This document shows, piece by piece, positions 1 to 11,014 of a DNA stretch of 64,000 bases. Position 1 is the stretch's first letter, and every line of letters starts with the position of its first letter. Origin of the DNA: Chrysoperla carnea (lineage: Eukaryota > Arthropoda > Insecta > Neuroptera > Chrysopidae); assembly GCF_905475395.1 (NCBI RefSeq), contig NC_058338.1, positions 5,098,935 to 5,162,934 on the forward strand, in the 5' to 3' direction. The notes below the pieces were generated by a model that was given only the letters and a program-made list of their open reading frames with translations, was not told the DNA's origin and did not search any database. A program made the position numbers and the translations under genes.

Positions 1-3
1 TAG

Positions 4-2320
4 ACTGTATTTACCGATCATAGCCTGTTCGGTTTTGCTGACACAAGTGCAGTGCTAACAAATAAATTTTTAAATATCTGGCTATCGAATTGTAATCATT
101 GTGTTTGTGTTTCACATACTGGTAAAGAGAATACAGTGTTACGTGCGAAAGTTCAATCGAATCGTGTATCTGTGATACCGAACGCTGTGGACACGGTCCT
201 CTTCACGCCGGATCCAAGTCAACGATCTAGATCATGTATAACAATTGTAATTGTATCACGACTTGTCTATCGTAAAGGTATTGATTTAATGGCAAATATT
301 ATTGCAGAAATATGTCCAAAATATCCAGAAGTGAATTTTTTAATTGCTGGCGATGGACCCAAAAGATGGTATGATTCATATTTGATAAATTTATATTTTG
401 GATTGAATTTGTGGATTATTTCATTTTGTTAACTTGAATTGTTTGTAATTTTAGGTTGTTAGAAGAAGTGCGTGAACAAAAAGGTCTACAAGATCGTGTC
501 ACATTATTAGGTAGCTTAGAACATTCCCAAGTGGTTCATGTATTACGGAAAGGACATATTTTTTTAAATACGTCGTTAACAGAAGCATATTGTATGGCTA
601 TTGTTGAAGCTGCTTCTTGTGGGTTAGTTAATCATTTTATTTTAGGTATCAGTAGTGATATCAATTTTCCGAAAATACGTGAGTTTGGGAACAATCAAAA
701 TATACAGATCGATCGAAAACTTTGAATTTTTACGCCCGATAACTTTGGACTCAACTATTTTTCTCTAAAAAAACATAGTTTCGAATAAATTTCAAAAAAT
801 TGTTGATTTTTTCCGAAATCACTACATATATTCTCTTGATAAAACAAAATTTTATCTAACTTGATGGGACTATTTAGTTTGCAGGTAGTCTCAACACGGG
901 TCGGTGGCATTCCAGAAGTTTTGCCATCAGATTTAATATATTTATCAGAACCAAATGTGCCAGATTTAATAAAAAGTTTGTATATTTCTAATTATTATTA
1001 TCTAAAACAGTGTCCATCTTTATTGGGATAACCTTCTATGGATTTAAAACCAAAGAGTAATTAGTTGACAGTCATTTCAACTTTTTCCCAAAACAAAAAG
1101 AGTCGCGTTACGATTCGCGAAACGATTATTGTCAAATAACTACTCATCGACTTTCATAAAATTCATAGAAGGTTACCTCAATTAAGATATATAATTAAAA
1201 TTATTTCTTCTCCGTAGGTTTAGAACAAGCGATAAGCGATTTTAAAGCTGGCAATTTAGTATGTCCATTTTTATGTAATTCTCGTGTTAGTCAATTATAT
1301 AATTGGGTTGATGTTACATTTCGTACAAATGTTGTATATAATATGGTGGCGTCTGATTCAACTAAATCACTTGGGGAACAACTTGCTAGGTAAAATAATC
1401 CACCCTGTATAATTGTCATCAGATTATTGTAAGAATCGTTAGTTTATAATATTCACTATTCTAATCTATTTTAATGGATGTCTCCATTAACACTGCCAAA
1501 CAAGAGCTGACTATGACGCGTCACTGCGTCTTGTGCGGCTGCAGCTGGAAGGAGCCGTGCGGCTTTATACATGTTTATGCGTGATTAAGAAATAATTATT
1601 TGTCAAAAATGGCTTAAAAAGTAGAGGTGATAGGGTATTGATGTCTGTATGAAGGTATGTGCTTCAGCATTACCATCAAGCATCAATTGTTCCAATAGAA
1701 TTTCTTCTTCAATTTCATCCAGCATTAATAGGCGTAATAGAATATCGCGATCACTCATTTTACTTCACAGTCAAGTATGACAGCAGTCCGCGTCAGACAC
1801 TTGTGTCAGCCGCAGCATAGGAAACAGTCAAGTATGCGTTTGACGCAGCATAGGAGGATCATACCTTTATTCTAGCCACATTTGGTTGCGTTGCGTAACC
1901 GTTACGAGAAATCCCTGCCTATATTACCTGTATCAAGATTTATTATAAACTAACGATAATACTTGCACGTTAATCCGGTGACATAAAATAAATGTTAATT
2001 AAACTAAACGATGTGTTATTTGCTGTAGTTATTTGCAGAGTGGTGTATGGCCATTTTTATTAGTTGTATCATTATGCTATTTAATATTACAATATTTAAA
2101 TATATTTATACCTGTTCAGTATATTGATTTGGCTAAAGATTATCAAATTGATAAGAAAATTAATTATATCACAAATACAGTAAGTAACAACAACAGTGGT
2201 GATATTATTGGAATTGCAGATGGATTAGAGCAACATGGTACAATCATTAATGGCAGTGGAGACATAGCAAGCAAAAGTAAAAATAAACATCGTAAATCGA
2301 GTAGTGTTTATACATTTTAA
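4..2320 (+). CDS. PIGA: PIG-A, GPI-GlcNAc transferase catalytic subunit (3' five exons; partial)
   Basis: Phosphatidylinositol N-acetylglucosaminyltransferase subunit A transfers GlcNAc from UDP-GlcNAc to phosphatidylinositol on the cytoplasmic ER face, the first step of GPI-anchor synthesis. Exons: 4-368, 455-622, 878-975, 1218-1389, 2029-2320. All junctions are GT/AG and the phases close perfectly: 1095 nt, 364 codons plus TAA. Bases 1-3 (TAG) would be an in-frame stop, so they are read as an acceptor and the earlier exons lie outside the window. The translation follows human PIG-A from its [13 protein letters not shown] segment, through the GT4 glycosyltransferase core ([60 protein letters not shown]), to a C-terminal transmembrane helix ([20 protein letters not shown]) with a hydrophilic tail. 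Exon 5 must use the acceptor at 2027-2028; the later TTTGCAG would break the frame. No frameshift or missing motif. Identity is firm; exon edges are inferred from protein similarity. Confidence 0.95.
1390..2028. other. PIG-A intron 4 carrying a probable transposon remnant
   Basis: The longest PIG-A intron in the window (639 nt; the others are 86-255 nt). About 1500-1860 is clearly more GC-rich than its surroundings. It contains a short minus-strand ORF (1603-1758) and a partly duplicated block near 1767-1855, where the words CAGTCAAGTATG and GCAGCATAGGA each occur twice. This fits an inserted DNA transposon remnant, but I found no convincing terminal inverted repeats. Confidence 0.45.
1603..1758 (-). 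pseudogene. 51-aa ORF, possible N-terminal stub of a PIF/Harbinger-type protein
   Basis: ATG at 1758, TGA at 1603-1605, inside PIG-A intron 4 and antisense to it. The peptide starts [19 protein letters not shown] and is rich in Leu and acidic residues, like the N-terminal region of many HARBI1-like transposase genes. No DDE domain follows. The assignment rests on a general resemblance only; an accidental ORF in a repeat is the alternative. Confidence 0.25.
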
Positions 2321-2461
2321 TTTACAATTATTTTATTGTTATGTATTTAAAAAAAATTAAATTGTTGTTTATTTATGTAAAATTTATTCTTATTGACTCT
2401 CTGAAACTCGTGAGCAATAGAGATCATATTTTCTACCACAATATAGTTAGCGTGGAATATT

Positions 2462-2467
2462 AATAAA
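2462..2467 (+). promoter_or_regulatory. Candidate PIG-A polyadenylation signal (AATAAA)
   Basis: First canonical AATAAA after the PIG-A stop codon, about 140 nt downstream. A plausible cleavage signal, but the hexamer is common in such AT-rich DNA. Confidence 0.4.
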
Positions 2468-2471
2468 ATTT

Positions 2472-2787
2472 ATTAAATCATATATCAAAAAATTGCTCTC
2501 TAAATGCTCCATGAGATTCCACAATTGCTCCAATTATTAAATTATCAATTATTTAAATATTTGCAATTAAAAATACAAAATTTTATTTTCCAATATCTCA
2601 GTAAATTGAGAGAGGAGAGATTCACAAGGAGAATGTCATAAACTGGGGGGAGCGGGAAAGGAAAGAAAAACAAAAAAACAATAATAATAGAAAATAAACA
2701 ATCATATGTATCGGCGGAAAATATCAAAAAATTGCTCCGTAAATACTCTTTCAGATTCCAAAGTTGCTCCAGTTATATAATCAATTC
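2472..2787. repeat. Two direct copies of a ~65-bp sequence about 250 bp apart
   Basis: 2472-2545 and 2722-2787 share the order ATATCAAAAAATTGCTC, then an AAAT(A/G)CTC block, AGATTCCA and TTGCTCCA(A/G)TTAT. Between them is a G-rich/A-rich stretch (about 2630-2700). The origin is unknown; they could be ends of an old insertion. Confidence 0.5.
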
Positions 2788-3159
2788 AATTTTTAAACAA
2801 AACTTTCCATTTTCACGAAATTTCCGGAAATTTTTCATCGATGTTATTTGGAAAAACATTCTAAGCAAGAGGTTCAGGAGATGCTCAAAATTTTCGTCCT
2901 TTTTGCACTAATTTTTCAAAACTAATTTCATCACAATCTTTTATCAACTTAAAGATTATGATGATTGTGATTATTATCTAGGTATCATCAAAATAGGTGA
3001 GTATTTCGAACTTCACGATAGGTAAGTATTTCAAACTTCGTTTGCCATTTTTTTTTGTAATAATACTACTCAAAATTTTCCGAAAATGAGTTTTACTTTT
3101 TGTTATAATTTAAGAAAGTCGAAAATATGAATATAATTATTTATTAATACGAATAACAG

Positions 3160-3235
3160 AGCCCTAATGGTATAATGGTTAGCGTATCTGACTTCGAATA
3201 AATAGTCCCTTGGTTCGAAACTAGGTGAGGACATA
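3160..3235 (+). pseudogene. tRNA-like relic (Arg-like), degenerate
   Basis: An internal A box (ATGGTATAATGGTTAGCG) and B box (GGTTCGAAACTAGG) lie at tRNA spacing, with CTTCGAA in the anticodon-loop position. The T arm can pair. The anticodon stem (TCTGA against TAAAT) and about half of the acceptor stem cannot. It is therefore a decayed tRNA or the head of a tRNA-derived SINE rather than a working tRNA gene. Confidence 0.5.
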
Positions 3236-3374
3236 TATTAAAAAAAAGTTCATTAAATCTTTTAAGCAAAATCTGATTTTTATTTTCATTTTTTTTCAAA
3301 TTTCCACCACAGCATGTTTGCCTAGTAAATGATGAAAAAATTAGTTTTTTTTCGTTCAAAAACTTCAATTTTTT

Positions 3375-3625
3375 TCACATTTCTACTAGGAGAACATCAA
3401 GGACGGACGGAATAAGTAGTACCTGATAGCAAGGTAATTGTTGTCACCTCGTAAGTCAGAAAGTTAGTGGTCTGCACACCCGTGTTTGGTGAGTGTGACC
3501 TCTAGTGGGCAGACCAATAACTTTCTGCCAAAATAAAATTTTAGACTTTCGGGGTGAAAACACTCACTCACCTTTCTCCTTATCAGGAACTACTAATTCC
3601 CACTTATGTTCTCCTAGTACAAATG
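3375..3625. mobile_element. Small foldback/MITE-like element (~250 bp)
   Basis: Imperfect inverted ends of about 50 bp: the left begins CTAGGAGAACAT and runs to AGTAGTACCTGATA; the right carries the complement (TATCAGGAACTACT ... ATGTTCTCCTAG). An inner inverted pair also exists (AGAAAGTTA(G/T)TGGTCTGC against its complement). The end sequence is related to that of the larger element at 3893-4874. No ORF; non-autonomous. Confidence 0.65.
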
Positions 3626-3892
3626 TTGAAAAAATTGAAAATTTTTTCGAAATTATATTATTTTTTGAATATAAAAAAAATTAAACTGACCAATTATTTA
3701 TATTAGCTGACCAATTATCAGCGAATGCTTCCCGATCGCGCATAGGTGGAGTTTTTTCAATCTTTAATAAAAAATTTTCTGATGCTGACCAATTAATGAG
3801 ACCAACTGACCTTTTATGACCAATTTCTGACCTTTCAGATGGTATAATTGGTCAATCGAAATTCCGCACATGAGGTGCTAAGATCGCGGAGC

Positions 3893-4874
3893 TCACCAAA
3901 AATTATGAAAATTTATAACATTTGTATTAGGAGAATATAAGTTACAAGGGAAATAGTAGTACCTGATAGGGAAATGGTAAGTAAGTGTTTTCACTCTAAA
4001 AACCTTTTTCTTTTTTCTGGTAATAATTAGTATAAATAAAACTTTTAACAATTTGTTCGTTTCGTTCCATTTACATAGCGAGTTATTTGCACATAAGGAA
4101 AAAAAAAAGGATAATTGTCAATTTGATAATTTGTAGTACAGAAAACATAACATAGTAAAGTATGAATTTTAAAAATTATTTCAGTGAAAAAACTTAAAGG
4201 ATTACAAAAACAAAATACATCTAAATGCCATCTATGTTAAACTTGTTGAACTAACATCGATTAGTTCAACAAGTTTACCATAGATGGCACCACCATCGAA
4301 ATAAAATGTTAGTTCAACAAGTTTGCCATAGATGGCATTACCATCGAAATAAAATGTTAGTTCAACAAGTTTACCATAGATGGCACTCCCATCGAAATAA
4401 AATGTTAGTTCAACAAGTTTGCAATAGATGGCATTACCATCGAAATAAAATCTTAGTTCAACCAGTTTGCAATAGATGGCACCACCATCGAAATAAAAAT
4501 TTTGGTTCAACAAGTTTACCATAGATGGCATTTAGATGTATTTTGTTTTTGTAATCATTTAAGTTTTTTTTCACTGAAATAATTTTTAAAATTCATACTT
4601 TACTATGTTATGTCTTCTTTACTACAAATTATCAAATTGATTTTTCCAATCCTTTCTTTTTTTCCTTATGTGCAAATAATTCGCTATATAAATGGAACGA
4701 AACGAAACGAAACGAACAAATAGTTAAAAGTTTTATAATAATTAATACTAGAAAAAAGAAAAAGGTTTTAGGGTGAAAACACTTACTTACCATTTCCCTA
4801 TCAGGTACTACTATTTCCCTTGTAACTTATATTCTCCTAATACAAATGTTAAAAATTTTCATAATTTTTGGTGA
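3893..4874. mobile_element. Foldback element with ~365-bp inverted arms and a minisatellite core
   Basis: The left arm (3893-4258) is repeated in inverse at 4505-4874: TCACCAAAAATTATG at the outer left corresponds to CATAATTTTTGGTGA at the outer right, and both arms contain the AGTAGTACCTGATAGGGAAA segment and the ATACATCTAAATGCCATC segment. The core is a 48-bp tandem array. No transposase ORF. Long arms with internal tandem repeats are typical of foldback (FB/Galileo-like) elements; the superfamily is not determined, and no clear target-site duplication was seen. Confidence 0.8.
4262..4545. repeat. 48-bp minisatellite, five full units plus a partial one
   Basis: Each unit contains TAGTTCAACAAGTTT, CATAGATGGCA and CCATCGAAATAAAA. 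Units start at about 4262, 4310, 4358, 4406, 4454 and 4504. Because 48 is divisible by three, both strands stay open (16-residue peptide repeats); these are not genes. Confidence 0.9.
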
Positions 4875-5273
4875 AATTAGTTTTGAAAAAGTGGCATGTG
4901 ACATCACAACTAAAAAGAATTATGCAAAGTTAGTAGGATTCAAAAAAAATTCTAATAAGAAAAATTGTTCCAGTGAGGTATGTGGGAAAAAACTAGGATA
5001 TAGACTAGAAATGGAAAAATTGGTGAGTATATTTAATAGTGATTTGTTTTAAAATTTAATTTTATTTATTAATGCCGAAAATACTTTTAAATTACAATGT
5101 GAAAAACTTCTTTTTTTTTTTTTACAAACTAAATGCAATATTATTTCGTGTAATACTATTTCAATCGTCGATTTTATACTTTTGTTTAAAAAAAATCTGT
5201 TTACAATTCTTTTTTAAGGACAAATTCGTGTTTCTATGTACAATAACAAATTAATCTGCAGTTTATCAGTGAA
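4875..5273. other. AT-rich spacer, nothing recognised
   Basis: Between the foldback element and the interrupted ORF. Short AT-rich open frames only, without codon structure or similarity I recognise. Confidence 0.5.
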
Positions 5274-5669
5274 TTATTTATTATTAAATGTGATATGAAC
5301 AAGAGTCGTGTTCGCTTTAGTCCCCAGGCTAGGAATGTCGTCAGCCTGAGTGCAAGGAGTTTGCGCAATATTCATTAGACCGCTTAGAAAATTAGCAATC
5401 ACAGATATCGAAAGTGTTTGTTTTTTACTAAACGGCGCCGTTCTACTCTTCGGCCTGAATGATACACTCTCAAACAAATTAGACTTTCTGAAATTTCGTC
5501 GCCATATTTTGTATCTAAGTACTAAAATTCTTGCAGTGAAAACCTTTTTTAATATACCATACTTAGTTCCAACTTTTTGTCAACACACTCTTCCGTTGTA
5601 TTTTCTTTTTTTTGCGTAAACGCAATGAAACTGAGAAATACCAACAATATTTTTGCTTACCGACGCCAT
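5274..5669 (-). pseudogene. 132-codon frame interrupted by a single TGA; unknown protein
   Basis: ATG (5667-5669) begins MASVSKNIVGIS. The frame runs to a TAA at 5274-5276 and is broken only by a TGA at 5580-5582 (codon 30). The product would be strongly basic in its middle (for example RYKIWRRNFRKS), with a Ser/Thr-rich tail. GC content at 5290-5480 is higher than around it. I do not recognise the family. Options: a decayed retrocopy, a repeat-derived frame, a chance ORF or, least likely, stop readthrough. GTAAGC follows codon 3, so a spliced first exon is also possible. Confidence 0.3.
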
Positions 5670-5699
5670 ATTAAAAGTGCGTGGGTTTCAGAGCCAAGT

Positions 5700-8076
5700 A
5701 GCAGAAAGTAGAACTAAATTTAAATGATTAGGTTAAACAAGTAGTTAAAAGTTATCGATCTAAGTCATTTGCCTAGCTGTTTGATTGAATATAGTTGAGG
5801 CCGCTAGTTGAACGGAGCCGTTTAGTAAAAATATTAGGATGCTAATTGAAAGGCTAATTAAGCCAGTTGGCTGCGGCATACATATGACCCTTATCCTCAG
5901 GTTGAGGATATATTCAGCCTGGCAACTAGAGCGAATACGATTAAGATTATTTGCTTGTTATTTGTGGTTGTATTAGCTGAATGACTAATTTCATTTTATT
6001 TCGTTTTGTTTTCGTTTTTATCGTCGACCGCGATATTATTAATTTGGTCATTTTTTTAATGTATGTTTTCTTTTCAATACTCTTAGCTTAGGAATACTTC
6101 TTTTTATTACTATTGGAACTTATTGACTGATCTTACTTTACACCAAAGACAATGACGCCGTCTAGAAATACAAAAGGCCACGACACCTAACTCATCTCTC
6201 CAGATATTGAGAGTGCTGAATGTCTGTAGAAAGTCCTATTGTATCTCCCTGACTTTGACGAATGTATACATAGACTGCCAATATCCATGTAAAACTTCAA
6301 GCAAAAATAATTTCTAGAGGCAGCAAAAGGTTGTTTTGAGAGTTCAAAATGGCTGTGTTTGTTTTGTGACGCACAACATAAAAACATCCAGCCAACTTAC
6401 ATGAGTTTTGATATTGGAAAAGCTAGTCTATCTTACACAAATATTGTCTTTGCTTTACATAGTTCTAAAATGAATTAGCGGATAGGAATGGGAAAACAAA
6501 ATTATAGTAGACCCGCGGTAAATGGGTCTCCTTGTAATCCGACATACTTATAACAGTAATTACAATGCAGATTTATTATAAATTCATGAATGCTTTGTGT
6601 CTGAAGTTAGGACTTTTAAGGTACACTTTTTTAAAAAGTTCCATACTACAGAGGGTCTGTGGCGGTACTCCGGTACGGGTCCAACAAATTCGATAATACC
6701 TTATAAAATGTTTGTCAAATTACCGTGGGTCCTATAGTTTTTGAAAATAGTAGGTTTTAGGACTGTATTCTCTAGAATTCGATCTATTAATTTGGGTGGT
6801 TATTTAAATCAATTTCGGTTACATTTTTAATTAATCCCTGACACATAGAGCTTACGAATTCAGTAAAAAATTAATTCCGTTAAAGGCAGCACAAGACTTT
6901 TTGTTTCGTTAAAAATAATATTTGCCCCTCTGTTGGGCTCTACCAAGGCTCATTTTAAAGGTAAAGAAGTGAGCTTGAAGATGCGTTACTCCAATTTACT
7001 CAAGACCATTTGTAAAATGAAAAAAATTTTAAGGTTTGTCCTGATAATGTAAGGCGTAATTTAATATGCCCTAAAATTTAAATATCTCAAAATACCTTCA
7101 AAAATATGCCAAATACGAAAAAAATTCTTAAATTCTCTAAAAAATGATCCTTAATTTTCTAAAATACTGTGTCTTATTTTTGACAGGAATCGAGTAAATA
7201 TATTTTTGAATATATAAGTTTTCATCATTTCACTAAAATTGTACGGTTTCCACTATTATAAATATCCTCATATCTCGACATGAAAAATCATACGACTATT
7301 TTTTTCCTTTTATATCTGGAATTTCCGATTGCCATAACAACATTTCGAATCCTAAGAGTAAATTGAAGTAACGTATCGTCGAGTTCATTTCTTTGTTGTT
7401 AAAATGATTCCCGGTAGAACTCAAAAAGACCACTAGGCTGTATAACAAAGTTTCATGAAGGCAAACGGGATTTTTAAAAAAACAAAAAGTGTAAGAATTT
7501 TGATTCTCAAGTCCCAAGCGAAATGTATTGAAATTAGTTTTCTTGAACTTTAATATTATTCAAAAAATTTTAAAAGTTTAAAAACTGTTTTAGTAAGAAA
7601 TTTTTTGAAAGATTTGTGTTAGTAAAAAGTTTTTGTTGTCTTATAATTGTAGCTGTGTATAGCTTATTTTGTATAATAAAGCGCGTTAATTCACAATTTT
7701 AAAGTTTTCTTTGTTTAAATTAACAAAGTTTATTTGAAAATTTGTTTTATTATCGAATTTTTATTTTAAGTGAAAGGAAAAATTCGAGTACATATATCAT
7801 AACAAGTAAGAATATTCGTTTAAGATGAATTACTAGGGACATCGTTCAACATTCAGATTCAGTCCGTGTGCAGGGGGGGGGGGGGTGGTGGTCAAAATCT
7901 TGGTGGCCATTTAGAATTTCTTCACATTAAATTTGAACTTACAATATAGTCCTGTAATCGTAGAGATGCATGTATATTTTGAGCTCGGTACATTCTTTGA
8001 CATTGTCTTTGAATCGAGTACAGAAAAACAGGTCTTTGGAGAGGTTAATGAACTGGCTGATGGTGCAAAATAGATT
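5700..8076. other. Intergenic DNA without a supported gene
   Basis: Mixed-composition DNA. Holds a 12-13 base G run near 7875, several A/T homopolymers and short spurious frames. A moderately GC-rich stretch at about 5800-5960 has no coding structure. I see no splice-supported exon. Confidence 0.45.
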
Positions 8077-8211
8077 TTGATTGAAAGAAGAGGAAACGCT
8101 GGAGAAGAGTTCAGAAAATTTTTCAAAATCGTGAGAGAAATCTGCGATGAACACGACACGGAATTGCTGAAGCGAAAGCTTGCGTCGAAACCGACTGAAT
8201 GCTCGAATCAA
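8077..8211 (+). pseudogene. hAT-like transposase fragment, copy 1
   Basis: The plus frame reads LIERRGNAGEEFRKFFKIVR and continues to a KLAS motif. It is clearly homologous to the copy at 16175-16320 (LIEKRGNAGEEYRKKFKTVS). The pattern of an acidic helix, then ELxKxxLAS, then an Asn resembles the segment before the C-terminal domain of ZMYM/52-kDa-repressor hAT-like proteins (PRLAxRQxxRxN). There is a stop just upstream and no other domain, so it is a relic. Confidence 0.5.
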
Positions 8212-8239
8212 TCTCCAATGAAATTTACAAGACTCACAA

Positions 8240-11014
8240 AGATCTCGTAATCACATTTGAATCCACACAATATCCTTATTGGTTGTGACATATGTACTTC
8301 GGAAAAGTACTACATTATTAATTATACGAACCGTATAGAATATTTTTATCACATACTTGAGAAATATTGTACTGCATCATAAGTACATGATAATTTAGCG
8401 ATATTTTAATATTATAGGTACATAATTTAACGTTTGTTTTGTTTTGACAAAGTTATTAACATATTAATTAAATAGTAATAATTTATATATAAATATGAGC
8501 GTTATAATGTAAGCATTATTGCTTTTGAATTTATTACTGTATGAAATATTTTTCATATTTATTGCAGGTACCACTTTGTTTTCATCAGAGTATGCTTAAA
8601 TTATAACGTTTATTGTTTATTCGTTCACTAAAAATGTGTCTAAAATTTTTCTAATTATTAATCAATCGAGTATTCGAGCAGCGAACATGCTGAATAACCT
8701 TGTATTTCACTCATGTGCCAGTAAAAACGTCCGATAAAATTCATGCCATTCACTGAAAACTGTTTTTCGAATTTTACTTTTTGAGGGGTAAGATATTGAC
8801 GGCTAGGAATCCAAGCTCTGCTGCTTTTATCTTAAGAAAAAGAGACAACTGAGATTTTGAACTGAAAACTTTATTGGTTCCACGAGGAGGTTCCACAGCA
8901 TGGAAAGGCACCTTTTTTGTAACGAAATACAGAGCCGTTTTAACCATATTAGGCGCCATTTTTACTTCGTAACTTAACGTGGTCTATCTCAAAAAATTTG
9001 TGTCTCTTCTCCCATTTTTTTAGTCTTCGTAAATCAATTTAAAACGATTCGGCGTCCCTTAAATGTCGCCGAGCTGGACCAAGGCATTACAGGCATACGC
9101 CTAAATCCGCCTCTAATCATATGACGATTGTAGTTGGTACGTGAGTGGAATATAAGGTTAATTTAAAAAAAAGATTGACTAATCTAGGTATATCACACGA
9201 TTTAAATGAAACAATAGTTTATTTCAACTAATTAATTAATTAAAAGAAGGAGGGGAGTTTTAAAATATATATAGTCCCCTGACCATTCAATTTTCTATCC
9301 CCAGTGCTTATCAACTGTTTAATTAACACTTAAATTTAGCCTTCATAATATCTCTTTTTTTCTTCTACTTATGCCGAAATTATTTTCTTGAAAAGCTCTA
9401 ATATTTTTTGAAACAAAAATCTAACCTACTTAACATCAAAACTTATGGTAATTAGGTGAACTTAAATCTTACAATATTCATTTGTAAAGAGTTTCGTTTA
9501 AAAAATATTTTAGAAACTACCTTTTATATTTTAATTACAAATTTTTCTCACAATATGGACTGGACCGCCGATAAAGAAACCTAAATGGTACTTTATCTGC
9601 CGCCTCTAAAAATGAAACTGAATGAAACTTAAATTTGATTTCGTATTAATATCGTTGGTTAATGCGAAATTGCTCGAAAACTCTTCTAGTGTTTTGTTTC
9701 ATGTGTTTGTTTCTTTCTTACCACAGACTTACAAAATATTTATAAATGTTAAAGCCATAGACAAATCTTAATAAGACAGCGTAATATGTTTAAAATTTTT
9801 AGAAACAAACGTACGCTAGCGATACTTGTGTGGGTTGCTCGAGTAGTACGCCTCGAGTAGCCTTCACGAGATACGCTAGTGTCGCTTATTTCCATTCCAT
9901 CAATTAGATTAAATTGTCTTCTTAAGGTTTGTCTATGGTTAACGAATTGTTTTAAATATTGAAATAAAAATTTAGGAACATTTAACAGTAAAATCTATTT
10001 CGAATTATGTTCTTTCCCACAGATTTAGTCAATATTCTGATTTACTTAACAATATAAGAATGAATAAATGAATTAATTAAAAGTTTTTGGCTGATAAATT
10101 TGGAAGATAAAATTAATTTGATTGTCCATCCTTTAGTTTTAGTTCTTTGTAGAATTTGGAATAATATTTTGTGCGTAATTTTCATTCTCAGTTACTTTGT
10201 CAGATAAATTAATTTTGATTAAAAATTTGGAATTTGTTTAGGAAGATCAATTTATTATTATGGAAGCTTCTTATCTAATAAATATTCTAATTATGAAAAA
10301 TAAAAGTTCTAAAGTATTTCTAAATAAGAAATTCTTGATACAAATTCCTCACAAATTTTCCTGCAATCTAAGGAATTAGTTACATAAATATTCAAGTCAC
10401 ACGGCTTTCATAGTTCAATTCGGTATCACAGAACTTCCGACAGTCTTTAAATGAGTGGGCGGAACAATTGGAACATTCCAGGGAATTGTGAAGCCGTCCA
10501 GTTTGTTAGAAATGGCAAGAGGCTGTCGGACACAAGCATTAATAGCTTTGCCCTTGAATGCGGATATCTTAAAAAAAGGTCAAAAGCGTCCCGAAGAACT
10601 TGACATCGGTTCGAAGGGCCTCTATAAACAAAATTATTATTTCAATAAATATAAAGCAATTTAAATAATCATTATTTCGAAATGATTAACCTACAACTTT
10701 CCGATTATTTTTCGAAAGTTGATCAAGTTTAAATTTTAAACACCATTGTCATGATGAAACAACAGTTCCCAGAACAATGGTAGGTATCACTAAAACGTGA
10801 TTGAAAAAGTAACCATCTCATGAAAACTTGTATATTTTGTAAGTCTATGATTTCGATTATTATTGTTCTCCTATTAAAATAAATGAGAAATAATTGAAAT
10901 TATTCATATCGTTTATATCAACGTAAAATTAGCATTTATTTAACTTGAAATTAAATAATTACTGTTATTAATTATTAAATTTCTAGAAATATTATGGAAT
11001 CACTAGAGATTTGG
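8240..11014. other. Intergenic DNA downstream of PAQR4
   Basis: No host gene supported. A 60-codon minus frame near 8774-8959 and a GC-richer stretch near 10440-10630 (a CCGACAG word recurring as CTGTCGG) look repeat-derived. A cluster of CTCGAG and GCTAG words lies at 9815-9890. On the minus strand the PAQR4 polyadenylation signal is probably the AATAAA at 10935-10940. Confidence 0.4.
10935..10940 (-). promoter_or_regulatory. Candidate PAQR4 polyadenylation signal (AATAAA)
   Basis: Minus-strand AATAAA about 75 nt past the PAQR4 stop codon. Position suits a short 3' UTR; not otherwise supported. Confidence 0.4.

Larger units (their letters stand above)
2321..3159. other. Non-coding sequence 3' of PIG-A
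   Basis: PIG-A 3' UTR and intergenic DNA. Apart from the polyA signal and the direct repeat, it holds two copies of a GGTGAGTATTTC / GGTAAGTATTTC word near 2996-3031. A segment around 2909-2940 matches the sequence just beyond the right end of the foldback element at 3893-4874, in opposite orientation. No gene seen. Confidence 0.5.

Noticed and set aside
2022..2035. Acceptor TTTGCAG|AGTGG for PIG-A exon 5
   Set aside because: Joining exon 4 there shifts the frame to an early stop; the GTAG acceptor at 2027-2028 restores the family alignment.
4232..4531. Open frames on both strands encoding 16-residue repeats, and a regular array that superficially looks like CRISPR
   Set aside because: A 48-bp period keeps all frames open. 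Units are contiguous without unique spacers and lie inside a foldback element.
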